A stretch of 64,000 nt of DNA from UBA1413 sp964650525 (GTDB lineage Bacteria; Bacteroidota; Bacteroidia; Bacteroidales; Prolixibacteraceae). Below are positions 35,542-44,695 of the stretch, piece after piece. Position numbers and translations under genes: made by a program. The stretch lies in the NCBI GenBank assembly GCA_964650525.1, contig CAZYUA010000002.1, forward strand, positions 149,225 through 213,224. Direction: 5' to 3'. Positions within the stretch are counted from its first letter, which is position 1; each line of letters begins with the position of its first letter. Under the pieces are notes generated by a model. The model worked only from the letters and a program-made list of their open reading frames with translations. It did no database searches and was not told the origin of the DNA.

Positions 35542-37200
35542 ATGAAAAGTACAAGTAGTATTATATTATCCATTGTGTTTTTTGCAGCAACGTTTACAGC
35601 TTGCGAAAAAGACAAAATAGACGTTCCTTCTGTTGTAAGCGATATAAAAACTTATGCTGGCAGGAATCGTGCTAAAGTAGAATTTAACGTACCCGAGGAG
35701 TCTGTTTCGGGTAAAGTATTTTACGGCAACGGGAAATTTGTTGAGTTTTCTGTGGCTGATACAGGAACAGTTCAAAATGTCATTATTGATGAATTATCAG
35801 AAGGCAAACAAATCCTAAGAATAGTTACTTTCAATGCCGAAGGTCAGGTCTCCGATCCCAAAGGTGTATACGCAAATGTTTACGGGGTCAATTATCAGAA
35901 CGGACTGGTCAGCCGGCAGTTGCTCAATCAAAGTACCATATCGCCAACTTCTGTGGAGATATTTTTTAAAGAAGCACAAGCAGGTGAAGTCGGGGTAAGA
36001 ATTCTGTTCACCAATCTCTCAGGAACCAAAGACAGCATTATGATGAACAGTTCCCAGACTTCTATTCTTGTCAACAACATCAAACTGACCGAGCAATACT
36101 ACTATTATTCCGTGTTTAAGCCGGAACCAGATGCTATCGATGTGTTTACCACCACCAGAATCAATGCCAAAGAAGCCGCAATGCTCAGTTTTGAGAAAAC
36201 CAAGTGGAAGTTGGCCAGTTTCTCCTCGCAGGAGCCGGGAGGGGACGGAAAATGGGCTTTGGCATCATACATTATTGATGATAAGGTGTCTACCTTCTGG
36301 CATTCCGAAGTGGTTGCCTCCTTAGCACAAATGCCACATTGGCTGCTTGTTGATATGAAATCTGAGAAAAAATTCAACGGGTTCCATTTTGTACAATCGC
36401 AAGATCTCAATGAACAGGGATTGGCTAAAGGATTCAGGTTTGAAATCAGTAGTGACAACAGTACCTGGAAGAATGTTCTGGAAGGAGAATTTACCACCTC
36501 ACGGTATAAACAAACCTTCACATTTGGAGAGTCAGTGGTTGCACGATATTTTAAAATCACAATTCTCAGCGGGTTTAATGATGCATTCTGGTCTCAGATT
36601 GCCGAGATTGACCTGTTCAACGAAGCAAATGTCAGTGGAGATAATGGAGTAGATCCTCCGAAAGAAGTCCCACTTATAAATGCTAAAAGCCCCTTTGTAA
36701 GTGACGGTTCTGACTTGTTTCCTGCTGTTGGTGAAGGCCGGATGCAGAAGGTATCCGGTTGGCAGCATAGCAATAATGCCTATATTACATACGACAAAAA
36801 CAGTCCGAATTCAATCACACTTTGGAGCGCAGCTGTCTGGGGAATCGGCAATGTCACTAACGGGAAAATATACCAGACAGTCAATCTTCAGCCCGGGAAG
36901 TATGTGTTGAATATTGACGTCGGGTATGCAACAGATCCCACTTGTGCCGACGCATTCGGGGTGATCGCCAGGGGAGCAACCCTACCCGATTTTACCTTGG
37001 TAACCTCATCTGCAGATGTATTGGGGTCTAGCGACTTAATTGCAAATCAAAGAACAATTAATTCCATCGCCTTTACCATGACAAGCGCATCCCCGGTTAC
37101 CATAGGCATAGTTTACAATACCCATAGCCTGTATGAAACCCTCGGCGTTCCTTGGAGTGAGTTGCATATCAACGGCTTCGAATTATTAATTCAACCTTGA
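35542..37200 (+). CDS. SusE-position surface lipoprotein (DUF4998, F5/8 type C, DUF5013-like)
   Basis: 552 residues from ATG 35542 (a TTG at 35533 is possible). A lipoprotein signal ends at FTACEKD. Three parts are seen. An N-terminal DUF4998-like region (about 20-215) starts DVPSVVSDIKTYAGRNRAKVEF. A discoidin (F5/8 type C) domain (about 230-370) has IIDDKVSTFWHSE, FRFEISSDNSTWKNVLEG and ARYFKITIL. A C-terminal DUF5013-like beta-sandwich (about 385-552) contains LQPGKYVLNIDVGYATD. It should be a surface glycan-binding protein helping SusCD. A strong hairpin follows the stop codon. Confidence 0.8.
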   Translation: MKSTSSIILSIVFFAATFTACEKDKIDVPSVVSDIKTYAGRNRAKVEFNVPEESVSGKVFYGNGKFVEFSVADTGTVQNVIIDELSEGKQILRIVTFNAEGQVSDPKGVYANVYGVNYQNGLVSRQLLNQSTISPTSVEIFFKEAQAGEVGVRILFTNLSGTKDSIMMNSSQTSILVNNIKLTEQYYYYSVFKPEPDAIDVFTTTRINAKEAAMLSFEKTKWKLASFSSQEPGGDGKWALASYIIDDKVSTFWHSEVVASLAQMPHWLLVDMKSEKKFNGFHFVQSQDLNEQGLAKGFRFEISSDNSTWKNVLEGEFTTSRYKQTFTFGESVVARYFKITILSGFNDAFWSQIAEIDLFNEANVSGDNGVDPPKEVPLINAKSPFVSDGSDLFPAVGEGRMQKVSGWQHSNNAYITYDKNSPNSITLWSAAVWGIGNVTNGKIYQTVNLQPGKYVLNIDVGYATDPTCADAFGVIARGATLPDFTLVTSSADVLGSSDLIANQRTINSIAFTMTSASPVTIGIVYNTHSLYETLGVPWSELHINGFELLIQP

Positions 37201-37207
37201 ATCAATG

Positions 37208-37236
37208 TCCGGCAGGCAAAAAAGCCTGCCGGATTT
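37208..37236 (+). terminator. Strong hairpin with T-rich tail inside the second PUL
   Basis: TCCGGCAGGC at 37208-37217 and GCCTGCCGGA at 37224-37233 form a perfect 10-base-pair stem with an AAAAAA loop, followed by TTTATTA. It lies between the SusE-like gene and the esterase gene, whose ATG is 12 bases after the stem. It may end or reduce transcription into the enzyme genes, or protect the transporter mRNA end. Confidence 0.65.
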
Positions 37237-37244
37237 ATTAATCA

Positions 37245-38786
37245 ATGCAAACCGGTAAAATTTTGACAGCATTCATAGTACTATCCCTGATGTTGTTCCT
37301 TGGATGCCAAAGAGACAACATTCCGTTAGATTATCAGATTCAAAGCATTCAGACGAACAAAAAATCTCTTTCTCTTGAAGCAGGTCAGCATGAACAAATC
37401 AAGGCTTTTGCTGTGCCGTCTGTTGCTGTATCCCCTGTTTTTACATGGGCTTCCTCAGATGAGGATATTGCTGTGGTAAGTGATCTTGGGATGGTGGAAG
37501 CTCGTTCCCCGGGGAATACCGTTGTTACGGTGAGTTTTTCTCACGTAAGCGCTTCTGTTCCGGTATCTGTTTCTCCCAGGAAATTTGTTCCGGGAACCTA
37601 TAGCGATACCATCGTACATATAGTTCTGAAAGGTGCCGGATGCCCTTTTGCAGATTCTGCCCACTACGGGATTTATCTTCCTGCCCGGGAAGAACCTTTG
37701 AGAGGCGTACTGATCTTGCAACACGGATGTGGTATGGAACAATTCGGAATTACCCGTCCCTACGATCTGCAGTATCAGGCTTTTGCGAGGAAATGGAAAT
37801 TAGCCGTCATTGAAACTGCGCTGTACGGAAATTGTGGTCGCTGGCGTGATCCTGCCTCCGGTACAGCCAATGCGCTGCTAAAAGTGTTGGAAGACACGGG
37901 AGCTCAAAGCGGGCATCCCGAGTTGAAAAATGTTCCCTGGCTGATGTGGGGGCATTCCGGAGGAGGTTATTGGACCCTTGCCATGCTCAGGGAATACCCG
38001 GACCGTATCCTGGCAGCAGTTTGTTATTCAGCAGCCTGGAACCCTGCCTGGGCCTATCCGGAAGCCACTGCTAAAATCCCTGTGCTGATGCGTCATGCAG
38101 GAGCGGATGACGGTGGAGAGAGTGCTGTTTGCTGGGCGACTGCAACCAACACCTTCCTTCGGCTGAGGAACATGGATGCACCCATCTGCATTGCCCACAA
38201 TACCGGCCAGAACCATAATTTCAGCTTTATCCGCTACATGGCTATTCCCTTTTTTGAAGCAGCCATGGAACAGCGGATGCCTGCCGAAAATTTGACTCCC
38301 ATGCGCGACCTTGATCCATCCCGCATGTGGCTTGGCGACACACTTTCCTTGCAGCTGTACAAAAGATCTGACTTTAAAGGAAATACCAAAGGCATGTGTT
38401 TGTTTCCGGATGAGACGACGGCCAAAAGATGGAAGGAATTTGTTATTACCGGTAAAGTGGAGGATAAAACTCCACCTCCCAGCCCATTCAATGTCCTCGC
38501 GAAATGGCGGGATAACGCATGGGAAGTGACGTGGGAAGCCGATGCTGATATTGAATCCGGGATCTCAAGGTTCAACATCTTCAAAAACGGAATTCTGATT
38601 GGGAAACTACCGGATCAAGGTGCATATCAATACTTTGACACCAATGGAGATAATACCATTCCTGTAAAGGTACCTGACATGAAGTTTTCATTACCCGGAG
38701 CGAAATCAGAGAAGCTGACAATTTTCGTTCAGACAGTGAATCAATTTAACCTGGTATCAGGAATGACCGAAGCTATTTTTCAGTAA
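37245..38786 (+). CDS. Big_2-domain lipoprotein esterase (alpha/beta hydrolase)
   Basis: 513 residues with a lipoprotein signal (LMLFLGCQ). Residues about 30-110 form a bacterial Ig-like (Big_2) module (TNKKSLSLEAGQHEQIKA, WASSDEDIAVVSDLGMVEA). The hydrolase domain (about 125-360) has ILQHGCGM, the nucleophile elbow GHSGGGY (Ser near 237), Asp in HAGADDGG and His in GQNHNFSF (near 322). A fibronectin-III-like C-terminal part follows (about 410-513). The fold and lipoprotein signal suggest a surface or periplasmic esterase removing acetyl or other acyl groups from the glycan. It is followed 24 bases later by a second Big_2 lipoprotein esterase of another fold. Confidence 0.8.
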   Translation: MQTGKILTAFIVLSLMLFLGCQRDNIPLDYQIQSIQTNKKSLSLEAGQHEQIKAFAVPSVAVSPVFTWASSDEDIAVVSDLGMVEARSPGNTVVTVSFSHVSASVPVSVSPRKFVPGTYSDTIVHIVLKGAGCPFADSAHYGIYLPAREEPLRGVLILQHGCGMEQFGITRPYDLQYQAFARKWKLAVIETALYGNCGRWRDPASGTANALLKVLEDTGAQSGHPELKNVPWLMWGHSGGGYWTLAMLREYPDRILAAVCYSAAWNPAWAYPEATAKIPVLMRHAGADDGGESAVCWATATNTFLRLRNMDAPICIAHNTGQNHNFSFIRYMAIPFFEAAMEQRMPAENLTPMRDLDPSRMWLGDTLSLQLYKRSDFKGNTKGMCLFPDETTAKRWKEFVITGKVEDKTPPPSPFNVLAKWRDNAWEVTWEADADIESGISRFNIFKNGILIGKLPDQGAYQYFDTNGDNTIPVKVPDMKFSLPGAKSEKLTIFVQTVNQFNLVSGMTEAIFQ

Positions 38787-38809
38787 GTGCAAGAGTAAAT
38801 TTTTCAGCC

Positions 38810-40267
38810 TTGAAGAGAAGGTCCCTTTTTGATTTGGCAGCATGGGTAGTGCTTGTAATATCTGCAATTGGATGCAGAAGCAATACACTTTCAAAAGACT
38901 GCAAGCTAATGGATATCCATGTAAATCGTTCATCGCTTACCCTGAGTGTGGGTAGCCGGGAACACATTCAGGCCTCACCGGTACCAGCGCTTGAATATCC
39001 ACCTGAATTCCACTGGAAGTCGGAAAATGTTGCAGTTGCTGCTGTTTCCGATGGATGGGTGGAGGCCATTGCAGAAGGTGTTACCTCTGTCACTGTATAT
39101 TATCAGAATATTCGTATTTCAATCCCCATTAAGGTAGTGGCTTCAGTATCCGGGAGCAACGTGGTACTTTATGATCAAATACTGAACGAGAGTTTTCCTT
39201 CCCCTGAAATACTCGTGCAAAATATCGGACACTATACCTCAGAAGGTCTTTACATTAACGGGAAAGGGCAAGTGGCAAAACTGGATAAGTTTTACGCCCT
39301 CGCGGAGCGAATGGTGCAATACCGTTTGCTTTTTTCATCCGATGCAATTGCTGTCTTTAAAAGCAGCGAAGGGGATTTCCAGGCATATATCGATGTTGAA
39401 AAAAAGAAAATGTCAATCGCTACAAATCCGGTAATGGAGAAATCGGTTGACTTTTTAGATAGCAACCGGGAATATCTGGTTGAAATTTATCATATTTATC
39501 AACAGGCGATTATCAGGATAGTCGATGTGGAGACAGGCGAAGCAGCTGAACTGTCCGGCACACATAATGGGCAGGGCGGATGTGGAAAGGGTGCCGTTCA
39601 AAAAGGATTCCATGTAGGAATGCAATGGGATAAGTACTGCTTCGGATTATCAGGCGGTTCATATTTGCTGGTAAAACGCATTATTGTATATGCTTTAAAA
39701 AGTAAAGTAAAGCTGCTGATTTATGGTGACTCAATCTCACAACCAGAGGGTTATTTCCCTTCCTATGACTTTTCTCACGCATGGACGCAACTGGTTATTA
39801 AAAAACTGAACGGAAATGCCATGTCGAGCGGCCGGGGTGGTGGAACAATTGACCTGTTACTGGATTATATCAGGAACGAGTTGCCTTTCATAAAAAGCGA
39901 GTATGTGATGGTAACCATTGGAACAAACGGGGGCAATACAGCGGATAAACTATACAAATTAGTCGAATACATCAGGGAACAGGGATCAATTCCTATCCTG
40001 AATAATATTCCTTGCAATGAAAGCGGTACTCAGATAGAAATTAACAGGATGATCGAAATTGTGCGTCACGACTTATCCGTGGGAGGCTGCAGGTTTGACC
40101 TTGCCACATCGGTTAACGGAGATGGCAAAGAGGTGGACAAATCCATGATGTATTGGGAAGATTATTCAGACAGCTATGGATGGCAGATTTACCATCATCC
40201 CAACAAAAAGGGCAGTTTAGAAATGTATAAATCTACGCTGGAAGATATTCCTCAAATCTATAGATAA
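38810..40267 (+). CDS. Big_2-domain lipoprotein with SGNH (GDSL-type) esterase domain
   Basis: 485 residues from TTG 38810. No ATG or GTG is near in frame, and TTG directly precedes a lipoprotein signal (ISAIGCRS). An N-terminal Big_2 module (about 25-105, VNRSSLTLSVGSREHIQA) matches the one in the preceding esterase. A beta-sandwich stretch (about 110-300) comes next, then an SGNH hydrolase: Ser in YGDSISQ (near 307), Gly block in SSGRGGGT, Asn in IGTNGGN (near 370), and His in YHHPNKKG (near 460). SGNH enzymes in PULs remove acetyl or similar groups from sugars. Together with the previous gene it indicates a decorated substrate. Confidence 0.78.
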   Translation: MKRRSLFDLAAWVVLVISAIGCRSNTLSKDCKLMDIHVNRSSLTLSVGSREHIQASPVPALEYPPEFHWKSENVAVAAVSDGWVEAIAEGVTSVTVYYQNIRISIPIKVVASVSGSNVVLYDQILNESFPSPEILVQNIGHYTSEGLYINGKGQVAKLDKFYALAERMVQYRLLFSSDAIAVFKSSEGDFQAYIDVEKKKMSIATNPVMEKSVDFLDSNREYLVEIYHIYQQAIIRIVDVETGEAAELSGTHNGQGGCGKGAVQKGFHVGMQWDKYCFGLSGGSYLLVKRIIVYALKSKVKLLIYGDSISQPEGYFPSYDFSHAWTQLVIKKLNGNAMSSGRGGGTIDLLLDYIRNELPFIKSEYVMVTIGTNGGNTADKLYKLVEYIREQGSIPILNNIPCNESGTQIEINRMIEIVRHDLSVGGCRFDLATSVNGDGKEVDKSMMYWEDYSDSYGWQIYHHPNKKGSLEMYKSTLEDIPQIYR

Positions 40268-40306
40268 TATGAATTAAATATTGTTCAACATTTAATACGT
40301 AATAGT

Positions 40307-41278
40307 ATGTATAAGTATTCTGTAATTCTAGGCAACTTGGGTAACACTTGCGATCGTTTTTGCAAAGGGTACAAAGACAATCCCTCAACAGAAGAAATGC
40401 TGGCGCAAGCTGTAAAAATCCCTTATGTAGAAGGTATTGAATTAGTGGGCACCTGGGACATCCGCTCGGATAATGTAAAAGACATGAAAAAACGGATGAA
40501 TGATTATGGGAAAGCCTGTGTTTCAATTATTCCGGATGTTTTTACTGGTAAGGAATACGGGAAAGGCTCCCTGACCTCAACGGATCCCGCTATCCGTAAG
40601 GATTCTCTTGACTACCTGAGGAAGATGAGCGAAATCGCCCTTGAAATGAATTCAGGTGTTGTGAACCTTTGGCTGGGACAGGATGGTTACGACTATTTGC
40701 TGACTGCGGATTACAACCAGGAACGCGATTGGCTGACAGAAGGAACGTCAAAACTGGCCAATGAATTTCCGGAAATGAAATTTGCCCTTGAGTACAAACC
40801 CAAAGAACCCAGGAACTTTTCCTACCACGCCCGGATGGCAGATACGATTCTTGCTGCTAAGGAAACAGGCTGCAAAAATGTGGGCGTCTGCATCGATACC
40901 GGACATAGTTTTGTGGCAGGTGAAAATGCGGCCGAAGCCGTTGTCCTTGCAAAACGTGCCGGTGATTTACTTTTCCATATGCACTTCAATGATAATCACG
41001 GTTCCTGGGATGACGATATGATTGTAGCCTCAGTCCACAGTACCATCTACATCGACTTGTTGTTTCACCTGAAGAAATGCGGTTATAACGGATGGCTCTC
41101 TATGGATCAGTATCCCTACCGGGAAAATGCGATAGATGCCATCGGAGAAAGTATTTTGTGGGTGAGGGGCTTTGAGCAGATAGTGGAGGATCATTTCGGG
41201 GAAATTGAGTCTGTCGTAAAAATGAACGATGCTGTTAAAACCTCCCGCTTTATCAGAAATATATTGTTTTCAAAATAG
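40307..41278 (+). CDS. Sugar isomerase, xylose-isomerase-like TIM barrel (rhamnose-isomerase-like)
   Basis: 323 residues, no signal peptide, cytoplasmic. The AP-endonuclease-2/xylose-isomerase-like TIM barrel is shown by metal-ligand motifs: Glu in ALEYKPKEPR (near 161), Asp and His in CIDTGHS (about 197-200), His in FHMHFND (near 224) and Asp in SMDQYP (near 266). EYKPKEPR is like that of L-rhamnose isomerases of the Pseudomonas stutzeri type. With two GH78 enzymes and a FucP-type importer around it, conversion of L-rhamnose to L-rhamnulose is the best guess. Rhamnulokinase and aldolase genes are not nearby, so another ketose-aldose or epimerase step cannot be ruled out. Confidence 0.75.
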   Translation: MYKYSVILGNLGNTCDRFCKGYKDNPSTEEMLAQAVKIPYVEGIELVGTWDIRSDNVKDMKKRMNDYGKACVSIIPDVFTGKEYGKGSLTSTDPAIRKDSLDYLRKMSEIALEMNSGVVNLWLGQDGYDYLLTADYNQERDWLTEGTSKLANEFPEMKFALEYKPKEPRNFSYHARMADTILAAKETGCKNVGVCIDTGHSFVAGENAAEAVVLAKRAGDLLFHMHFNDNHGSWDDDMIVASVHSTIYIDLLFHLKKCGYNGWLSMDQYPYRENAIDAIGESILWVRGFEQIVEDHFGEIESVVKMNDAVKTSRFIRNILFSK

Positions 41279-41285
41279 TTGTTCT

Positions 41286-42650
41286 ATGAGAAAAGCATTG
41301 ATCACCCCTCGAAATATTTCTTTTATTGTTCTGGTAGGATTGTTTTTTATCTGGGGATTCATCATTTCCATGAATGATATCCTCATTCCCTATCTCAAAG
41401 AGGTTTTCGTATTGAATCATTTCCAGTCGATGTTGGTTCAGTTTTCTTTTTTTGGTTCCTTCTTTATTGGTTCATTACTGTATTTTATAATTTCAGTACG
41501 ATTGGGTGATCCTATCGCAAAGATCGGTTACAGAAACGGGATGTCATTGGGACTTTTTGTTGCAGGTATAGGATGTTTTGGCTTTTATCCCGCAACTGTT
41601 TTTCATATTTACGGCCTCTTCCTGGGAGCTCTGTTTTGTTTGGGATTTGGGATCTGCATCCTTCAGATAGCAGCAAACCCTTATGCTGCGCTGTTGGGAA
41701 AGGAGGAAACTGCCTCTTCCCGGTTGAATCTTGCACAGGGAGTTAATTCGCTTGGTACGGTAATTGGTCCGCTGCTGGGAGGATTTTTAATTTTTGAATA
41801 TTTTTTCAACCCTCAAAGTACGGAAGCAAATGCAGTAAAAATTCCTTACCTGGTCTTTGCTGTTATTTTTATTGCTGTGGCAGTACTGGTAAAAATGACA
41901 CCTTTCCCGGAGTTTCACAAGAGTGATGCTCCGGCAAAAGGATTGGGCATTTTCAGGTACCCACAAATCAAACTTGGAGTAACTGCGCTTTTTCTGGCTA
42001 TTGGTGCAGAAGTTGCCATTGGAAGCATTATGATTAATTTCTTAGGGCTGGATAACATAGCCGGACTTAGTCATTCTGACGCCAGCAGATTTGTGGCATT
42101 CTACTGGGGAGGACTTATGATCGGAAGGTTAATGGGGGCTGTGTCATTTAGCGAAATGAAGACGAATTCCAAACTGGTGTTTATGGGAGCAATTTTCACG
42201 ATTGCTTTGATTATTATCAGTTCGACTTACGGTTTCCAGACCGCAGGGATTTATTCAATATATATGCTGATCAATTTAGCGGCATTCAGACTGGGTAAAT
42301 CTCTTCCGGGGAAAACAACCGGGATGTTCTCAATATGCATTATTGCTTTAATCTCGATTGCTGTATTCACCAAGGGTCAGATAGCTATGTGGTCGGTAAT
42401 TGGTGCAGGTTTATTCGCATCCATTATGTGGTCTAATATCTTTACGCTTGGCATCAGAAGGCTCGGAAATTACACCAGTCAGGGCTCTTCTTTGTTAATT
42501 ATGGCAATTTTGGGAGCTGCCTTAGTGCCGCCTTTACAGGGGATTATTGCAGATTTGATAGGTGTTCAGAAATCCCTGCTGGTGGTGGTATTTTGTCATT
42601 TGTTTGTTGCATGGTATGGGCTATTTGGTTCCAAAAGAATCAAATCTTAA
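41286..42650 (+). CDS. FucP/FHS-family sugar:proton symporter
   Basis: 454 residues from ATG 41286, 7 bases after the isomerase stop. An earlier frame start at 41229 would overlap that gene and add a non-hydrophobic tail. The protein has 12 transmembrane helices of the MFS. FFIWGFIISMNDILIPYLKE in TM1, LGFGICILQIAANPYAALLG near TM4, and SSRLNLAQGVNSLGTVIGPLLGG are hallmarks of the fucose/glucose-galactose symporter group. It should import the monosaccharide set free by the PUL enzymes, probably L-rhamnose or a related deoxy sugar, through the inner membrane. Confidence 0.9.
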   Translation: MRKALITPRNISFIVLVGLFFIWGFIISMNDILIPYLKEVFVLNHFQSMLVQFSFFGSFFIGSLLYFIISVRLGDPIAKIGYRNGMSLGLFVAGIGCFGFYPATVFHIYGLFLGALFCLGFGICILQIAANPYAALLGKEETASSRLNLAQGVNSLGTVIGPLLGGFLIFEYFFNPQSTEANAVKIPYLVFAVIFIAVAVLVKMTPFPEFHKSDAPAKGLGIFRYPQIKLGVTALFLAIGAEVAIGSIMINFLGLDNIAGLSHSDASRFVAFYWGGLMIGRLMGAVSFSEMKTNSKLVFMGAIFTIALIIISSTYGFQTAGIYSIYMLINLAAFRLGKSLPGKTTGMFSICIIALISIAVFTKGQIAMWSVIGAGLFASIMWSNIFTLGIRRLGNYTSQGSSLLIMAILGAALVPPLQGIIADLIGVQKSLLVVVFCHLFVAWYGLFGSKRIKS

Positions 42651-42659
42651 TAACACGTA

Positions 42660-44621
42660 ATGCCAGCCAAACGGCAGTGTTTTTCCAAAAAATGCAAAAC
42701 ATACAAAACCAGAAATCCCGGTAAATGTCCCACCAATACGCTTTTCAACGAAAAGAAATTCCGCATTTGTCGTTATCAATTTGATTATCAAAAATTAATA
42801 CATTCATTCCTATTGAAAATAATAGACTGGCTGCTCCTTATAACTGTGCTTTGCCCCATTTCAGTCAAAGCCCAAAGAATCGACAGGATTATGGATCTCA
42901 GGGACTTAAATGAGACTGAGTATTCCATTCTAAACCTATCTTCCACCGATGCTTCAGGCAGAAAATTTATGGTATCATCCGGCCCATCAAAAGAGAAGAG
43001 AACTGTCGGATTATTCTATTCACTGTGGCTGGGACAACATCATGCCCAACAACGTGGAATCTATGACATTCAAAAGCTTTTAGACAAAAATCCTGAGGAT
43101 TTAAACAATCCTGAGGGGACCGTGAAAAGTCCCTTGCATGAATTTCATTTTTGGGGTGAGCCACTTTATGGGTATTATAGCATGAGCGATCCCTGGGTAA
43201 TCACCCGGCATATTGAATTATTATCCAATGCGAGTATTGATTATTTATGTATTGATGCAACCAACAATGTTGTGTATCCGGAATCAACAGGCGCTCTTTT
43301 GCAGGTTTTACTAAGTTTTCAGAAACAGGGATTTCACATACCCAAAATAGTATTTTATACAAATACGAAATCCGGGAGTACCATCGATTCCTTATTTGAT
43401 CGTTATTACCGCTCAGACGAATATAAGAGCCTGTGGTTCTGCCCGAAAGGCAAACCTATGATCATCGGCATCACAGAAAATAATGGCAATGCTTCGGATA
43501 TGACAAAATACCACTCATTCTCCGACTTCATTAAACCAGAGATGTTAACCTTTTTTGACGTACGTGAATCACAATGGCCTAATGGGGATTATAACCCCGT
43601 TTCAATTCCCTGGATGAGTTGGCAATATCCCCAATGGAATCACAGTGGATCCGTTGCCGTACCTGTCGCACAGCACAGTCATTCAGTTATTTATGCGAGC
43701 AGCAGGCATCCGGAGTGTAGTCGCGGGTATAACCAGATTACAAAGGAAGTTGAAAATGACTGGACGGTTGGAGCAAATTTTGAAACTATGTGGATGTCTG
43801 TCTTTTCAAGTAAAGATCCCATTAACAACGTTCTGGTTACCTCATTCAATGAATGGATGGCCATAAAGTACAAAGGACAATCTGAAGGAAAAAACAATGT
43901 TTTTTTTGTTGATGTGTTTAACCACGAATTTTCAAGAGATATCGAGATGATGAAAGGGGGTTATAACGATAACTTCTACCTTCAGCTTGTTCGAAATGTA
44001 AGGAACTTCAAATTCATGAAAGCCATTCATTATCAATACCCTCACAAAACCATCAACATTCATAAGGCGACAAAAGACACCTGGAAAAGCGTAAGGGCAA
44101 CCTACTTGGATTACGCAGGTGATGCAGTTCCCAGGGATTTTATTAATGCAGTGGGTACTGATCGTTACACCGACAACAGTAATCGCAATGACATCACGCA
44201 AATCAAAGTGGTGCACGATCGTAAGAATGTCTATTTCTTTATTAAAACCAAGGATCCGATTACCAGGCATAATGACAGGGATGTCAACTGGATGAATATT
44301 TACCTCAGTACTAGCGGAGACAATTCTTTTGAAGGTTACCACTATGTGATCAACCGGAAACCTGCACAGAACGGTATTACCTCGGTGGAAAAATCAACCG
44401 GAGGCTATCACTGGGAGGTATCAGGGGAAGCAGAATATCTTGTGAATGATTGTGTTATGCAAATTTCTATTCCTCTGAAAGCAATCGGATTAAGTAAGGA
44501 TAACTTTTCCTTTGAGTTTAAGGTTTCAGACAATGTGACAAATTATTCCGACATAATGGACTACTATATCACTGGAGACTCTGCCCCCATCGGACGTTTG
44601 AATTTCAGCTATGGGTTTTAG
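42660..44621 (+). CDS. GH71/99-like secreted protein B with C-terminal CBM9-like domain
   Basis: 653 residues from ATG 42660, but the first 50 residues are polar and precede a clear signal peptide (LLLITVLCPISVKAQ). TTG 42813 is therefore a plausible real start. The barrel domain shares ordered motifs with protein A at 28,680: GLFYSLWLGQ, FHFWGEPLYGYY, DYLCIDATNNV, KIVFYTNT, TSFNEWMA, EFSRDIEMMKGGYNDNFYLQL. The C-terminal part (from about 470) has the CBM9-like pattern VVHDRKNVYFFIKTKD and WMNIYLST. Unlike A it is not a lipoprotein. It lies 9 bases after the transporter and before the second GH78, so the pair order is the reverse of that at the left end of the PUL. Reaction unknown. Confidence 0.73.
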   Translation: MPAKRQCFSKKCKTYKTRNPGKCPTNTLFNEKKFRICRYQFDYQKLIHSFLLKIIDWLLLITVLCPISVKAQRIDRIMDLRDLNETEYSILNLSSTDASGRKFMVSSGPSKEKRTVGLFYSLWLGQHHAQQRGIYDIQKLLDKNPEDLNNPEGTVKSPLHEFHFWGEPLYGYYSMSDPWVITRHIELLSNASIDYLCIDATNNVVYPESTGALLQVLLSFQKQGFHIPKIVFYTNTKSGSTIDSLFDRYYRSDEYKSLWFCPKGKPMIIGITENNGNASDMTKYHSFSDFIKPEMLTFFDVRESQWPNGDYNPVSIPWMSWQYPQWNHSGSVAVPVAQHSHSVIYASSRHPECSRGYNQITKEVENDWTVGANFETMWMSVFSSKDPINNVLVTSFNEWMAIKYKGQSEGKNNVFFVDVFNHEFSRDIEMMKGGYNDNFYLQLVRNVRNFKFMKAIHYQYPHKTINIHKATKDTWKSVRATYLDYAGDAVPRDFINAVGTDRYTDNSNRNDITQIKVVHDRKNVYFFIKTKDPITRHNDRDVNWMNIYLSTSGDNSFEGYHYVINRKPAQNGITSVEKSTGGYHWEVSGEAEYLVNDCVMQISIPLKAIGLSKDNFSFEFKVSDNVTNYSDIMDYYITGDSAPIGRLNFSYGF

Positions 44622-44695
44622 CAGATACCACTGGTATTTTATCTTTTTGATAATTGTTCTTTTACTATTTTCTAATCACCTTCAGATTTGACGAT

